Positions 8,583-18,914 of a DNA stretch of 64,000 nt are shown here, in pieces; position 1 is the stretch's first letter, and each line of letters starts with the position of its first letter. The DNA is taken from assembly GCF_029223185.1 (NCBI RefSeq), contig NZ_JARHUG010000005.1, positions 124,001 to 188,000 of the forward strand, written 5' to 3'. The DNA is from Aliiglaciecola sp. CAU 1673. GTDB taxonomy: Bacteria > Pseudomonadota > Gammaproteobacteria > Enterobacterales > Alteromonadaceae. The position numbers were made by a program, and so were the translations under genes. Below the pieces are notes generated by a model. The model was not told the DNA's origin, made no database searches, and saw nothing but the letters and a program-made list of their open reading frames with translations.

Positions 8583-8993
8583 CTATTCAAAGTGATACAG
8601 TGGCGCGTCTTTATCCACTATATGTACGGTAAAAAGTTGCAGCGGATTATCGCCGGTGACCTTAAATCCGCCATGACTGACATCGCGCAGGTTTAATAGC
8701 GATACTCCCGTTTTCAACTCTTTGGTCGTGTTGTCAGCGAGGCTTATGCTTGCCCCCTGCACTACATAGACGGCCTCAAGGCCACTATGTGTATGGCGGC
8801 GGATGGTTTCACCAGGCTGATATTCTGCAGTGGAAACAATCACCTGCATATGTTCAGCTCCGGATAGCTCGGCCCGATGCTGCTCTGTACGCTGCGGTGA
8901 ATCAGAGGTGGAGGCCGCCATCAGGCCAGTTGCCATACCACTGGTAAATAGCACGCCCCCTGCCAGGGGTAAAAAGATGCGAGATACAGGCAT
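8583..8993 (-). CDS. Exported cupin-domain protein
   Basis: A 136-residue protein with an N-terminal hydrophobic signal ([19 protein letters not shown]) and one cupin_2 barrel. The metal-site motif is partly visible in the first cupin box: [14 protein letters not shown] (His, His, Glu), with the second box around [15 protein letters not shown] supplying a further His. The ATG at 8993 follows GGAGG by 4 bases; the longer reading frame has no better site. Such small periplasmic cupins are of unknown function, often called cupin-domain proteins tied to quercetinase-like or stress roles. It ends 23 bp before csaA on the same strand, so the two may be cotranscribed. Confidence 0.8.
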   Translation of the reverse strand: MPVSRIFLPLAGGVLFTSGMATGLMAASTSDSPQRTEQHRAELSGAEHMQVIVSTAEYQPGETIRRHTHSGLEAVYVVQGASISLADNTTKELKTGVSLLNLRDVSHGGFKVTGDNPLQLFTVHIVDKDAPLYHFE

Positions 8994-9101
8994 TTCGCCT
9001 CCGGGTAGCATAGAAAGTTCTATCCTACCCAAGAGCGATTGGTGAGCAAAGCACCAAGAGGGGAAAGAAATGGACGAAGGGGGAAGCCTTCGCCCCTACC
9101 A

Positions 9102-10577
9102 TCAGCTTTCTCTTGCGCCTTCGATTTGGAATTGGTTTAACCCCAGCGTTACTGGCAGGCTTTCAGCCGTTTCGGCCAATGAAGGCTCCTTGGCACTATT
9201 TTCGGTGGGCAGTACGCGGGTTAACCAACCGGACTTGCCGGCGCTGAGCATGCCCCACAACGGGATCCAGGCCAGGGTAAACATCCAGAAGAAGGTGTAG
9301 GGCAGCGCCCAGGTAAATCCAAAGGCTTTTCTGTGGCGCAGGTAGTAAACCACGGCAGGTATTACCGCAGCGCTTACACACGCCAATGCAATCCCCAGCA
9401 GCGCACTATGGGTATGTAAAATCACTGCCATCACTAACGCTATTTTGAGGGCTTCGAACAGGGTCATGCGCAGCATTTGCGTGACACTGAATAAGCGGAT
9501 CCAGTTGGCGCCCTCGCCAGGCGTTCTAAAAGGCTTAAACACAAAGTTAAACATGACCAGACTTTCACGCACATTGCTGCGGGCCCAACGGGTGAGCATA
9601 CGGCGCAAGGCATGGTAGGTGGTAGGTGTTTTGGTCAACACTACGGCATTGCGCTGGTAGACCACGCGATGACCCGAGGCCAGCATCAGGTTGGTTAAGG
9701 CACGATCTTCACCGATGGTGGCTGGCTTACCCAGGAACTGTTGTTCTGACCACTCTTCCAAAACGGGCATTAAGGCTGTGGTGCGATAGGCGGACAAGGC
9801 ACCCGGGGTACAGAAAACGCCACCATAGACGCTCTGGCCGGCACGAATAAAGTCAAAGGCACTGGTGAAAGACACTTCCAGCATTTTTGGGATCATGCCT
9901 TCATTTAGGTTTAATACCCGCACATGTCCGGCAACAGAGCCAATGCGCTTATCAGCCATAAAGGGATAAACGATTTCGGATAAGGTGTTGGGTAGCACTT
10001 CTGAATCGGAATCCAGAGTGACAATGGTTTCACCTGTGGCCTTGGCAAAACCGGCCATCAGAGCACAGCGCTTACCCATATTAGTTGGTTGTTTAATGAT
10101 GGAAACCGCATCGCTAAACTCTTGATGTGCGGCCTGGATCCAATGCCAAGTATCATCCTTGGAGCCGTCATCGATACAGATAACCTGAAGTTTTTCTTTG
10201 GGATAATCGCTTTTCATCACACTGCGCACGGTATCCAGGATCTGCGCGCCTTCATTATATGCGGGGATCACCACCGTTAGGGTCGGTAATTCAGCACCTG
10301 CAGGCAGCACAAAGGATTTGTAGCGCAAGGCAAAACTCACCTGCCACAGTAATAACAACATACCAAAGCCAAGCAATGACAGGGAAAAGCCATCGTTCCA
10401 CAGCCATTGTCCAATTACAGAGCCACCTTGATAGGCACTATGACCACTGAGTTGCCGGTACAATATGACTGCAACAACAAAGGCCAGTGCGATAAGCAAC
10501 GGAGCATAAAGCTTGTCTGCACTTTGGCTGATAACTCGTTTCTTTTGGGTGATTGATGATGATTCTGGTAACGACAT
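9102..10577 (-). CDS. Family 2 glycosyltransferase, processive type
   Basis: An inner-membrane glycosyltransferase of about 491 residues, of the cellulose/hyaluronan/poly-GlcNAc synthase type. Two hydrophobic segments (about residues 25-45 and 63-83) precede the GT-A domain, which shows VVIPAYNEG, CIDDGSKDD, the DSDS metal site (about 190), GEDRALT and the RRMLTRWARS variant of the QxxRW motif (about 325). Several transmembrane helices follow. The ATG at 10577 is preferred over an upstream start at 10679, because the extra 34 residues look non-coding. The product polysaccharide cannot be told from the sequence. No bcs, pga or alg partner genes are adjacent, so it is an orphan synthase. Confidence 0.88.
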   Translation of the reverse strand: MSLPESSSITQKKRVISQSADKLYAPLLIALAFVVAVILYRQLSGHSAYQGGSVIGQWLWNDGFSLSLLGFGMLLLLWQVSFALRYKSFVLPAGAELPTLTVVIPAYNEGAQILDTVRSVMKSDYPKEKLQVICIDDGSKDDTWHWIQAAHQEFSDAVSIIKQPTNMGKRCALMAGFAKATGETIVTLDSDSEVLPNTLSEIVYPFMADKRIGSVAGHVRVLNLNEGMIPKMLEVSFTSAFDFIRAGQSVYGGVFCTPGALSAYRTTALMPVLEEWSEQQFLGKPATIGEDRALTNLMLASGHRVVYQRNAVVLTKTPTTYHALRRMLTRWARSNVRESLVMFNFVFKPFRTPGEGANWIRLFSVTQMLRMTLFEALKIALVMAVILHTHSALLGIALACVSAAVIPAVVYYLRHRKAFGFTWALPYTFFWMFTLAWIPLWGMLSAGKSGWLTRVLPTENSAKEPSLAETAESLPVTLGLNQFQIEGARES

Positions 10578-10794
10578 AAAGCTAGTCTCTAGCTCACTGA
10601 CGCAGAGCGAAAAGCGACAAATAGATTGTGTGCAATTTCTTTGTGGTGGAACAACTCTCTCTGCTTGGTTTTTGAACACCCTGCAGGCGCGCGAATTCTA
10701 CACACTTGGATTATGGTTGCACAGTCCCCCTGAAAAAATTTCTTTAATAAAGACAGTATGTTACTAACTTTATACGGTACTGATAACAGATTGT

Positions 10795-10823
10795 TAAAAA
10801 TACCCAAGGCCAGTGAACTTGGG
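10795..10823 (-). terminator. Rho-independent terminator behind the SbtA-type gene
   Basis: CCCAAG and CTTGGG (9-base loop) are followed on the minus strand by TATTTTTAA, 49 bp after the transporter stop. The rest of the 294-bp gap 10578-10871 must hold the promoter of the glycosyltransferase gene; I see no convincing -35/-10 pair. Confidence 0.6.
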
Positions 10824-10871
10824 ATTCCTCTTGGCGCTTTTTAGACCGTCCTTGGCCATACCTATAGCGGG

Positions 10872-11816
10872 TTAGATTCCGGCAAAACGCTCGGCAAATT
10901 GCAGATAAAGGGGAATGCCAAATATCACGTTAAAGGGGAAGGTCACCCCTAAGGCCGCGGTAATGGAGTAGGTTGGATTAGCCTCTGGCACGGCCAAGCG
11001 CATGGCGGCGGGCACGGCAATATAGGAGGCACTTGCGGCTAAAGTAGCTAAGAGAGCGATGCCGCCCACCGAAAGCCCCATAAATTGCCCCAACGCCACA
11101 CCAAACAGACTGGATGCCAGCGGCATTAATACTGCAAAGCTGATCAGGAAAACACCACACTGCCTGAGCGCTTTGACCCGCCGGGAAGCCACCAGTCCCA
11201 TATCTACCAAAAACAGCGCCAACATGCCTTTAAAGAGATCGCCATAGAAGGGCTGGATACTTTTCACACCATCGGGACCGGCAAAAAAGCCGATCAGCAA
11301 TCCGCCACCAAGCAGCACCATGCCTTTACTTAAGAATACCTCGTGCAGCAATCGTCCCACCGGGATGGGTCCGCCCATACCTTTACGGGCAATCATAATA
11401 CCAACGGCAATGGCGGGCATTTCCAGCACCACCACAAACACCGGCATATAGCTTTCAAAGGCAATACCGGCACTTTCCAAAAACGCCACCGCCACCGCGA
11501 AGGTTCCTACGCTGACTGAGCCATAATGGGCGGCAATAGAGGCGGCATCGGCAATGGCGAAACGCCCCAGGAATCGCAATATCGGGTATGCGAGCAGTGG
11601 CAATATGACACCCAAGGTCATCACCAACCCCATTTGCGGCAACATCATCCCCAGCGGCTGACGTGCCATCTCAACCCCGCCCTTTAAGCCTATGGCCAAG
11701 AGCAGATAAATGGTCAGCGTGTCATATAACCCTTTTGGCAAGGTCAGGTCTGAGCGTAGCAAACCTGCGGCAACGCCCAGCAGGAAAAACAGCATTAGAA
11801 CATCAAGACCTGACAT
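10872..11816 (-). CDS. SbtA-type sodium-dependent bicarbonate transporter
   Basis: A 314-residue inner-membrane protein of the SbtA family (formerly DUF897), with about ten hydrophobic helices in two inverted halves. Family features include GLKGG near residue 43, AHYGSVSVGTFAVA (about 96-109), the EMPA segment and, in the second half, ASASYIAVPAAMRLAVPEANP with the small-residue-rich helix crossing. Cyanobacterial SbtA imports bicarbonate with sodium; many heterotrophic homologues are uncharacterised. No SbtB (PII-like) gene accompanies it. It is transcribed alone and ends in its own terminator. Confidence 0.88.
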   Translation of the reverse strand: MSGLDVLMLFFLLGVAAGLLRSDLTLPKGLYDTLTIYLLLAIGLKGGVEMARQPLGMMLPQMGLVMTLGVILPLLAYPILRFLGRFAIADAASIAAHYGSVSVGTFAVAVAFLESAGIAFESYMPVFVVVLEMPAIAVGIMIARKGMGGPIPVGRLLHEVFLSKGMVLLGGGLLIGFFAGPDGVKSIQPFYGDLFKGMLALFLVDMGLVASRRVKALRQCGVFLISFAVLMPLASSLFGVALGQFMGLSVGGIALLATLAASASYIAVPAAMRLAVPEANPTYSITAALGVTFPFNVIFGIPLYLQFAERFAGI

Positions 11817-12112
11817 GGGGTTCTCCTAAAAGTCAGAGCAAATTTTGGTTAGTCATAAGAAACGCGCGCAGCGTAATGGCTGTATGAAAGCACCGCCACT
11901 CCGACCAGATAAAACCGCAGTGGCTAAGAAGATAGCCTCTTCCTTGTAGCTTATGAAAATACTCTATAAAGCGAATATATGCTTAAAAATTGCTATCTAT
12001 ACCAGAATGTTAAATGGTCTTTTAGTCTGATCAGGTAAACTCTCAACACATTCTCTTTTCAGCAAACATGCTGGTAAGCATGCAGACGCGCTCCGCTACA
12101 AGGAAAATATCC
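11817..12112. other. Intergenic region without a recognised gene
   Basis: This AT-rich gap separates the divergent transporter and outer-membrane protein genes and must hold both promoters. I see no clear operator or complete sigma-70 promoter. The only useful element is AAGGA 8 bases before the ATG at 12113. Confidence 0.5.
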
Positions 12113-12856
12113 ATGCTCCCTCCCTCTATGCGATTGGCAATCAAAAGTACCTTGGCTACCACACTTTGTCTGTGCGTTTCGATGGCCTGGGCGGGCAATA
12201 CCGGGGGTGTATTTGGGCCTGTGATCGATCCCCAGGACCGGTCCTTACAGTATCGCTACGCCAATGCCTTTGGCGAAAATGGCCGGGACGATAACTTTGC
12301 CCACAGACTGCATTACCAGCAGGCCATCAATGCCGATTACCACTGGCGGGTGGCATTACAATATCGGGATAATCAGGCCGATTTAGAGTTTGACCAGGCG
12401 CGGGCAGAACTACTGTGGCAATTTCAGCATAGCACTCAAGACAACAGCGATTGGGATAGCGCAATACGCTTTGATCTCATTGTGCGCGAGGATGATAAGC
12501 CAAAAGACTTTGGTGTAAATTGGACTAACCAATGGCGACTCTCTGCTGATTGGTCTGCCAGGGCAATACTGATGAGTGCGGTGCAGTTTGGAGAAAATCC
12601 TGGTTCGGGAGTGCAGATTAGAAGCCGTTACAGCCTGACTTACAAACTCCCCAACAAACATAGCCTGGCGCTTGAGGGCTTTTTTGACCATGGCAACACC
12701 AGCGACTTTGGGCAATTTCATCGCAAGACCCAGCAAATTGGTCCAGCCCTGAACGGCAAGTTTGCCCCCTTCAGCTATAAACTCAGTTACCTGAGGGGCA
12801 TATCAGATGCCAGCCCCGATAACAGCGTTATAATGTGGCTGAACTACGACCTCTAA
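12113..12856 (+). CDS. Predicted outer-membrane beta-barrel protein
   Basis: A 247-residue exported protein. The ATG at 12113 follows AAGGA by 8 bases; the signal peptide ends near VSMAWA and the mature chain starts at GNTGGVFG. The rest alternates polar and aromatic residues in beta-strand-like segments separated by short loops (QYRYANAFGE, WRVALQYRDN, RSRYSLTYKL) and ends in NYDL, close to the aromatic terminus expected for barrel assembly. The family name is not recognised; it could be a small porin or a DUF-type barrel. It stands alone, with a strong terminator 17 bp downstream. Confidence 0.78.
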   Translation: MLPPSMRLAIKSTLATTLCLCVSMAWAGNTGGVFGPVIDPQDRSLQYRYANAFGENGRDDNFAHRLHYQQAINADYHWRVALQYRDNQADLEFDQARAELLWQFQHSTQDNSDWDSAIRFDLIVREDDKPKDFGVNWTNQWRLSADWSARAILMSAVQFGENPGSGVQIRSRYSLTYKLPNKHSLALEGFFDHGNTSDFGQFHRKTQQIGPALNGKFAPFSYKLSYLRGISDASPDNSVIMWLNYDL

Positions 12857-12873
12857 TCCGATTAATAAGCCAA

Positions 12874-12903
12874 TAAAAAACCCGGCAGAAGCCGGGTTTT
12901 TTC
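12874..12903. terminator. Strong terminator, usable from both sides
   Basis: AAAAAACCCGGC and GCCGGGTTTTTT with an AGAA loop, 17 bp behind the outer-membrane protein gene. It lies about 27 bp from the 3' end of the minus-strand group II intron and shields convergent transcription. Confidence 0.9.
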
Positions 12904-13020
12904 TATCTGGCGTTTAAGCCGCTGGGCTGATGTCGGGTAAGGAACAGCCATTACTGGCTGCCCCTCCCCTAAGAACCGTACGTGCGAGTTTCCCCGCATA
13001 CGGCTCAAGCCTTTATAAGT

Positions 13021-13523
13021 CAGCACCTAAGTACTGACCAGCGACTTGCTTGCTTATATGGCTAACCTTACTTCTCACGGCGGCCCAATGGGGAGCGTTT
13101 AAAGAAGATATAAAAGCCAACAACCAGAGTCAAATCATCAACTGGCTGGCAAAGAGTGGTTCCATGAACACGTCATCCTTCTATGTAAACAAACTACAAC
13201 TGGACACTAACCAAAAAATCTGGTTAAGAGCTCGGTAATCCAAGGGATAATAATGATAGAGCCCATCACTAATAGTAACTTACGTATTGAACAGATAAGA
13301 TACATTACCTCATCTATTACTGAACGTAGTTCTCGAAGATGATGAACCCATCTTAATCCCCATTTATGACTATCGAAGTTAGTTTTACCAGAAGCCATCG
13401 GCACGTACTCTGTTGAATGACAACAGTATAATAAACCAACTGGTATGACCAATCATCTGGTCGACCAGTTGTTTATTGAACCACCGAATGGAGACATTCC
13501 ACGGATAGACTGGAGAGTAAGTG
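13021..13523. other. Non-coding insert inside the intron
   Basis: The segment lies between domain V of the intron and the DUF2188 gene. It has no convincing gene. A nested hairpin occurs at 13438-13470 (AACTGGT ... ACCAGTT outside, GACCA ... TGGTC inside). A 62-codon frame at 13050-13238 has no ribosome site or recognisable product. It is either an enlarged domain IV tail or acquired DNA. Confidence 0.55.
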
Positions 13524-13552
13524 AAAAGCGACGACAACAACCTGTCGCTTTT
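13524..13552 (-). terminator. Terminator behind the DUF2188 gene
   Basis: A perfect 9-bp stem AAAAGCGAC/GTCGCTTTT with an 11-base loop lies 15 bp after the DUF2188 stop. Presence of an own terminator suggests an independently transcribed cargo gene inside the intron. Confidence 0.7.
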
Positions 13553-13566
13553 GGATTAGCTAGAAA

Positions 13567-13794
13567 CTAGCTCTTGTCGCGCGGAGGAAATGGATCATTA
13601 CCATAGGAGTCTCGAGCTCGGATTTTTCCGTCTCTACCTTTGATAATCAACTCACTCTGCTGATTCCGAGCTGTTTGTCTAGCAGCATCAATTGCTTCCC
13701 GCTGAGTTGCGTGGTGTGACGTATCACGAGTGTTACCCTCACCACGCACAGCCCAACTATCCTTACGTTGGACAACCCATTGGTTCTTACTCAT
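13567..13794 (-). CDS. DUF2188 domain protein carried in the group II intron
   Basis: A 75-residue protein of the DUF2188 family, a small beta-alpha-beta fold found widely in bacteria, with no established function. The sequence shows the family pattern: QWVVQRKDSWAVRGEG, then HHATQREAIDAARQTARNQQ and LIIKGRDGKIRARDSYG. An AGAGG precedes the ATG. Upstream, TTGAAA (minus strand, about 13850) and TATGTA at 17-base spacing form a plausible promoter, and a terminator follows, so it looks like an autonomous unit. It sits 94 bp behind the maturase stop and before domain V, that is, inside the intron. I take it to be cargo acquired by the intron. Confidence 0.82.
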   Translation of the reverse strand: MSKNQWVVQRKDSWAVRGEGNTRDTSHHATQREAIDAARQTARNQQSELIIKGRDGKIRARDSYGNDPFPPRDKS

Positions 13795-13888
13795 TTTCAG
13801 GTGCCTCTTAATACTGAGCAGAATCGCTCATCATTTTACATATGGATGAATAAACAGTATTTCAATCCATTTGTATAAATTTAAGGCA

Positions 13889-15544
13889 CTACCGGTCTCC
13901 AACATGCAACTGCCGATGACAATTCGGGTGCAACAACACGAGATTGCTCAGTTTATCGCTACCACCCATTACCCGGTCGACAACATGATGGATATTCCAT
14001 CCTGTCTCCTTGGTGATAAGGTGGTGGCACATAACACAGCGTTTCTGCTGTCTGAGCCAAAGCGTCAGCAATTTGTCCCTACCGTGCATAGAATCTTTCC
14101 AAGCTCGCTCAAGGCGCTGCTCAAAATATTCCTCATATACCGGCAGGTACGGATTTGCCTCCGCCTTTATCTTAGTGTGTCGCTTAATCGGCGTATCCAT
14201 GGTGTAAGTCAGACGGGCAAAATTGCCTTTTTCCAACTCACCGGAAAACACCCAGTTGCGGTTGCCCATCGACTTAAAGTACTTGCCTTTAATCCAACGG
14301 TAGCCACGGTTTTTATGCCGCCGCCTGCACCACTTCCAAAGCATCTTCCACATCCGGTAGTCCACATAGTTAAAGGTTTCCTTAGCCACCACATGGCGAT
14401 GATAATTTGCCCAACCCTGTAGAACAGGATTAAGCATCATTATCAGATTGCCAGCAGTGACCGTTTTGTTACCTGCCACTATGCCTTTCAACTTACTCAG
14501 CACGTTGCGCATGTTCTTGCGGCTTGGCTTAATTAAAAGCTTGCCGTTATAACTGCGTAAATTCTGGCCGAGAAAGTCAAATCCCTCCGAAACATGGGTG
14601 ATCACTGTTTTCTCTTGCGACAGCGTTAACCCCCGCTCGGCCATAAAGGCTTCAACGAGGGGTTTGACTTTATCTTCCAGTAACTCTTTCGAGATACCTG
14701 TGATGATGAAGTCGTCCGCATAGCGCACGTAGTTGACCTTGGTCTTGTAGCTGGCTTTGGTATTCTTCTGCCCAAAATGGGACTCAAGCACCGCTTCCAA
14801 ACTATCAAGCGCCAAATTGGCCAATACCGGAGAAATGATCCCGCCTTGCGGCGTTCCTGCTTCTGTTGGGTATAACCCACCGGATTCCATGAATCCAGCT
14901 TTGAGCCACTTTCTGAGTACCTGTTTATCCAACGGAATGTTGGCAAGTAGCCAATCGTGACCAATGTTGTCGAAACATCCCAAAATATCCCCTTCAAAAA
15001 TCCATTTGGCAGAGTTCTTCCGGCTGAGGTTCACAAAGAGTTGCTCTATGGCATCAGCGGATGAACGCATGGGGCGAAACCCATAGCTGTGGCGGTCGGC
15101 AGTGGTTTCCGACACCGGCTCTAGCGCCAGCAGGTATAACGCCTGCATGGCTCTGTCGAGCATGGTCGGTATCCCCAAAGGACGGCGTTTGCCGTTGGAC
15201 TTGGGAATGTAAACCCGCCTAAGCGGTTTGGGCCTATAGCCCTTCCGCTTCATCCTCGATATGGCATTCCATTTACTTTCGGGGGTGCTCCACAACTCCC
15301 CATCGACACCGGGCGTTGCTTTGCCACGGTTCTCTGTTACCCGTTTAACAGCCAATGCCTTGGCTGCAAACGAGCGCACCAACATGCGTTGCAAAGCTTT
15401 CACCTTGCGCCACTGTTGTAGCTTAGTCGCCTTCGCGATCCGCACCTGTAGCCCTCGCACCTGCCGCTGCACTAGATACCAGTGAATGGTATGCCAGCCC
15501 GTTGGTGGGTGGGAGAACGCAGGTACTGACAGTGTCGTACTCAT
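13889..15544 (-). CDS. ltrA: Group II intron reverse transcriptase/maturase with HNH endonuclease
   Basis: The intron-encoded protein needed for splicing and retrohoming. The 551 residues show the RT domains in order, with KRRPLGIP (RT2 region), the SYGFRP segment, FEGDILGCFDNI, GTPQGGIISP and the catalytic YADD (about residue 275), then the maturase domain X (NPVLQGWANYHRH) and a C-terminal HNH zinc endonuclease (CVMC ... GWNIHHVVDRVMGGSDKLSNLVLLHPNCH, given here as the key Cys/His pattern). GGAGA lies 8 bases before the ATG. No frameshift or missing catalytic residue is visible, so the intron may be active. Confidence 0.96.
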   Translation of the reverse strand: MSTTLSVPAFSHPPTGWHTIHWYLVQRQVRGLQVRIAKATKLQQWRKVKALQRMLVRSFAAKALAVKRVTENRGKATPGVDGELWSTPESKWNAISRMKRKGYRPKPLRRVYIPKSNGKRRPLGIPTMLDRAMQALYLLALEPVSETTADRHSYGFRPMRSSADAIEQLFVNLSRKNSAKWIFEGDILGCFDNIGHDWLLANIPLDKQVLRKWLKAGFMESGGLYPTEAGTPQGGIISPVLANLALDSLEAVLESHFGQKNTKASYKTKVNYVRYADDFIITGISKELLEDKVKPLVEAFMAERGLTLSQEKTVITHVSEGFDFLGQNLRSYNGKLLIKPSRKNMRNVLSKLKGIVAGNKTVTAGNLIMMLNPVLQGWANYHRHVVAKETFNYVDYRMWKMLWKWCRRRHKNRGYRWIKGKYFKSMGNRNWVFSGELEKGNFARLTYTMDTPIKRHTKIKAEANPYLPVYEEYFEQRLERAWKDSMHGRDKLLTLWLRQQKRCVMCHHLITKETGWNIHHVVDRVMGGSDKLSNLVLLHPNCHRQLHVGDR

Positions 15545-16128
15545 CTTGCTTTTCTCCTTAACCTAAAATGGAGAAAAGCCCGCCCCAGATGGGGATAGCT
15601 AATCCCCATTTGGGTTGGTTTTAAGATGGCTTTACAAGCCTTCACACGATTAAAGACCAGTCTGAATTTGGCACCCTTTCGGGTCAGGGCAAAGTTTGAA
15701 CCCCTATCCACGCCATTACAGCGTAGCCTTCGCTTGGTCAGACATCCTTTACCCGCTTGTCCAACAGCTTTCCTTATGGAACACCTGCCTTGCAGCGCAA
15801 GGCGAACAATCGGGCTTACCGAGTTCCATTGTAGTTACACGAGCAACTTAGATTCTGCCTATCCACCGGTGGCCTGAAGACGGCGTATTCCCAGATGTAA
15901 AAGGAATAACCGGCCACGTACCTTTTGGTCAGAGCGTAACAACAATCTTTCGCTCATTGCAGTTGACGGTGTTTAACAGCAGTTCACTTGCGTTAACCAT
16001 ATTACCCAGCCTAGCCCCCAGCTCACGTATTGTTCGTGTGCTATACCCCACCCTCACAGGTAAAGGCACTGCTTGCGCAGAGGTACATTGTCAGGAAGCT
16101 TCGCACCATGCCGTTACCAGCATCGCAC

Positions 16129-16639
16129 TATCCCTAGGCTACTGTTAGCCGTATAACAGGTCTCACTATCGGAATGCCAAAACAAAACGGTGAGACAATA
16201 ACTACAACAGCTTATGCCGCAAAATTGCTAGATAGTATCGACTATCAATGAATTAAAAAGCGCAAAAAGCGCAAAAAGCGAAGAGTAGCAGTAGAAATTG
16301 ACGCCCAATTATGTGGAAAAAAACCCACAAACCGAGATAGTCAGAATCTAAGGCTAAACAAGATTGATAGACTAAATGTAGTCATGCGGTTCGCAATGTG
16401 GGAAGTCATAACGTTAATAACTAACCAAAGAACCAGATTGAAATCTTCTAGAAACGAAGATTATATTTTTGACATACACTTAACCTCCAAAAAGGAGATT
16501 TGAGTGTAATAAGAAAGGCCAAAAAGGCTGCTAAGGTTGACGCTTCGTTAAAGCAACGATCTCTACCTAAAGGGTAGAAGCGTATAGTTATAAAATCAGA
16601 ATATAACCATGGCTGTCAATACTATTTTTACAGGAATAT
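16129..16639. other. AT-rich non-coding region with hairpins
   Basis: About 510 bp between the intron 5' end and the groEL hairpin, with no convincing gene. Visible structure: GGCTA/TAGCC hairpin directly at the intron boundary (16138-16150 region), a 7-bp inverted repeat GTCTCAC/GTGAGAC (16160-16196), GATAGT/ACTATC (16231-16246), and a 9-bp tandem repeat at 16255-16280. The base composition is lower in GC than the flanking genes. It may be residual mobile or cassette DNA. Confidence 0.5.
16255..16280. repeat. Short tandem repeat, 9-bp unit
   Basis: AAAAAGCGC is repeated almost three times in perfect tandem in the AT-rich region behind groEL. No reading frame includes it. Confidence 0.8.
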
Positions 16640-16664
16640 GGGAGGTTACGAAAAGTAACCTCCC
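16640..16664 (-). terminator. Hairpin behind groEL, possible terminator
   Basis: A 10-bp perfect stem (GGGAGGTTAC/GTAACCTCCC, loop GAAAA) lies 45 bp past the groEL stop. The following minus-strand bases are not T-rich, so it may act in mRNA stability or factor-assisted termination rather than as a classic intrinsic terminator. Confidence 0.5.
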
Positions 16665-16709
16665 TGAGGTAGTCCTGTTAGGCTAGCAACCTAAGCGACT
16701 CTCGTCGCA

Positions 16710-18359
<1,650 letters not shown>

Positions 18360-18399
18360 CTAAATACAGTTAATTCGCTAAGTGAAAAGGGAGAGCCGA

Positions 18400-18693
18400 T
18401 TAGGCTTCAACCACCGCCAGAATGTCGCCTTCGCTCATGATGAGCACTTCTTGGCCGTCTACTTTCTCGGTTTTCACGCCATAGCCATCGTTGAAGATCA
18501 CGATGTCGCCAACTTTAACGTCCAGCGCTTTTACGTCGCCATTGTCCAGGATGCGACCGTTACCCACGGCAATGATTTCACCACGGGTAGACTTTTCGGC
18601 TGCAGAGCCAGTCAGGACAATACCGCCAGCAGATTTGCTTTCCTGCTCTTTGCGCTTGACGATCACACGGTCGTGTAAAGGACGGATTTTCAT
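18400..18693 (-). CDS. groES: Co-chaperonin GroES (Hsp10)
   Basis: The seven-subunit lid of the GroEL folding chamber. The 97-residue protein begins [10 protein letters not shown] and contains the mobile loop ([12 protein letters not shown], about residues 18-30) and the C-terminal [12 protein letters not shown]. The ATG at 18693 has AGGAGA 7 bases upstream; an open frame to 18768 is not used. It is the first gene of the groESL operon. Confidence 0.99.
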   Translation of the reverse strand: MKIRPLHDRVIVKRKEQESKSAGGIVLTGSAAEKSTRGEIIAVGNGRILDNGDVKALDVKVGDIVIFNDGYGVKTEKVDGQEVLIMSEGDILAVVEA

Positions 18694-18801
18694 TCTCAGA
18701 TCTCCTGAAATTGCCAAATATAGAATGATAGGCCCCGATCGCTCGGGTAAGTTGTGGCGCCACGGCATTTACCGAAGCGCCCTATTCTTTGCTGACTGCC
18801 T

Positions 18802-18829
18802 AGATGGGGGTGGCGCTCAGGAACTCAAG
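18802..18829 (-). promoter_or_regulatory. Heat-shock (sigma-32) promoter of groES-groEL
   Basis: On the minus strand CTTGAGT (18829-18823), a 13-base spacer and CCCCATCT (18809-18802) match the sigma-32 consensus CTTGAAA-N13-17-CCCCATNT closely. It lies about 110 bp upstream of the groES start codon and downstream of the ggt stop. Confidence 0.85.
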
Positions 18830-18914
18830 GTCATCAAGCAAAAAAATCGAAAAAATTTTTATCTGCTGATGGCTGTTGAGGTCAGACAGGCAGGACCGAA
18901 GCGTTCCTACCCGG

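Larger units (their letters stand above)
12931..16128 (-). mobile_element. Group II intron with maturase and extra cargo
   Basis: The 5' end is placed at 16128, where the minus strand reads GTGCGATGC, a typical start, with a second GGTGCGAAG about 20 bases inside as in related bacterial introns. The 584 bases before the maturase gene are the usual size for domains I-III. The 3' end is fixed by domain V (about 12962-12997, minus strand: GAGCCGTATGCGGGGAAAC then TCGCACGTACGGTTC), followed by a domain VI hairpin with GGCAGCC/GGCTG arms and a terminal CCCGACAT. The exact 3' end is uncertain by 2-3 bases. The intron is about 3.2 kb; about 0.8 kb more than usual lies between the maturase stop and domain V and carries a DUF2188 gene. 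It is inserted between two convergent transcription units. Confidence 0.9.

Noticed and set aside
9076-9096. Possible terminator behind the glycosyltransferase gene
   Set aside because: GAAGG/CCTTC and AGGGG/CCCCT arms compete with each other and no T-run follows.
10578-10679. Longer start for the glycosyltransferase
   Set aside because: The extra 34 residues lack a ribosome site and look unlike the family's N-termini.
13050-13238. 62-codon frame in the intron insert, a possible second cargo gene
   Set aside because: No ribosome site, no homology by eye, and it is opposite to the direction of the intron genes.
16129-16200. Possible integron attC site next to the group II intron
   Set aside because: The hairpins lack the conserved GTTRRRY/RYYYAAC core, so only generic inverted repeats remain.
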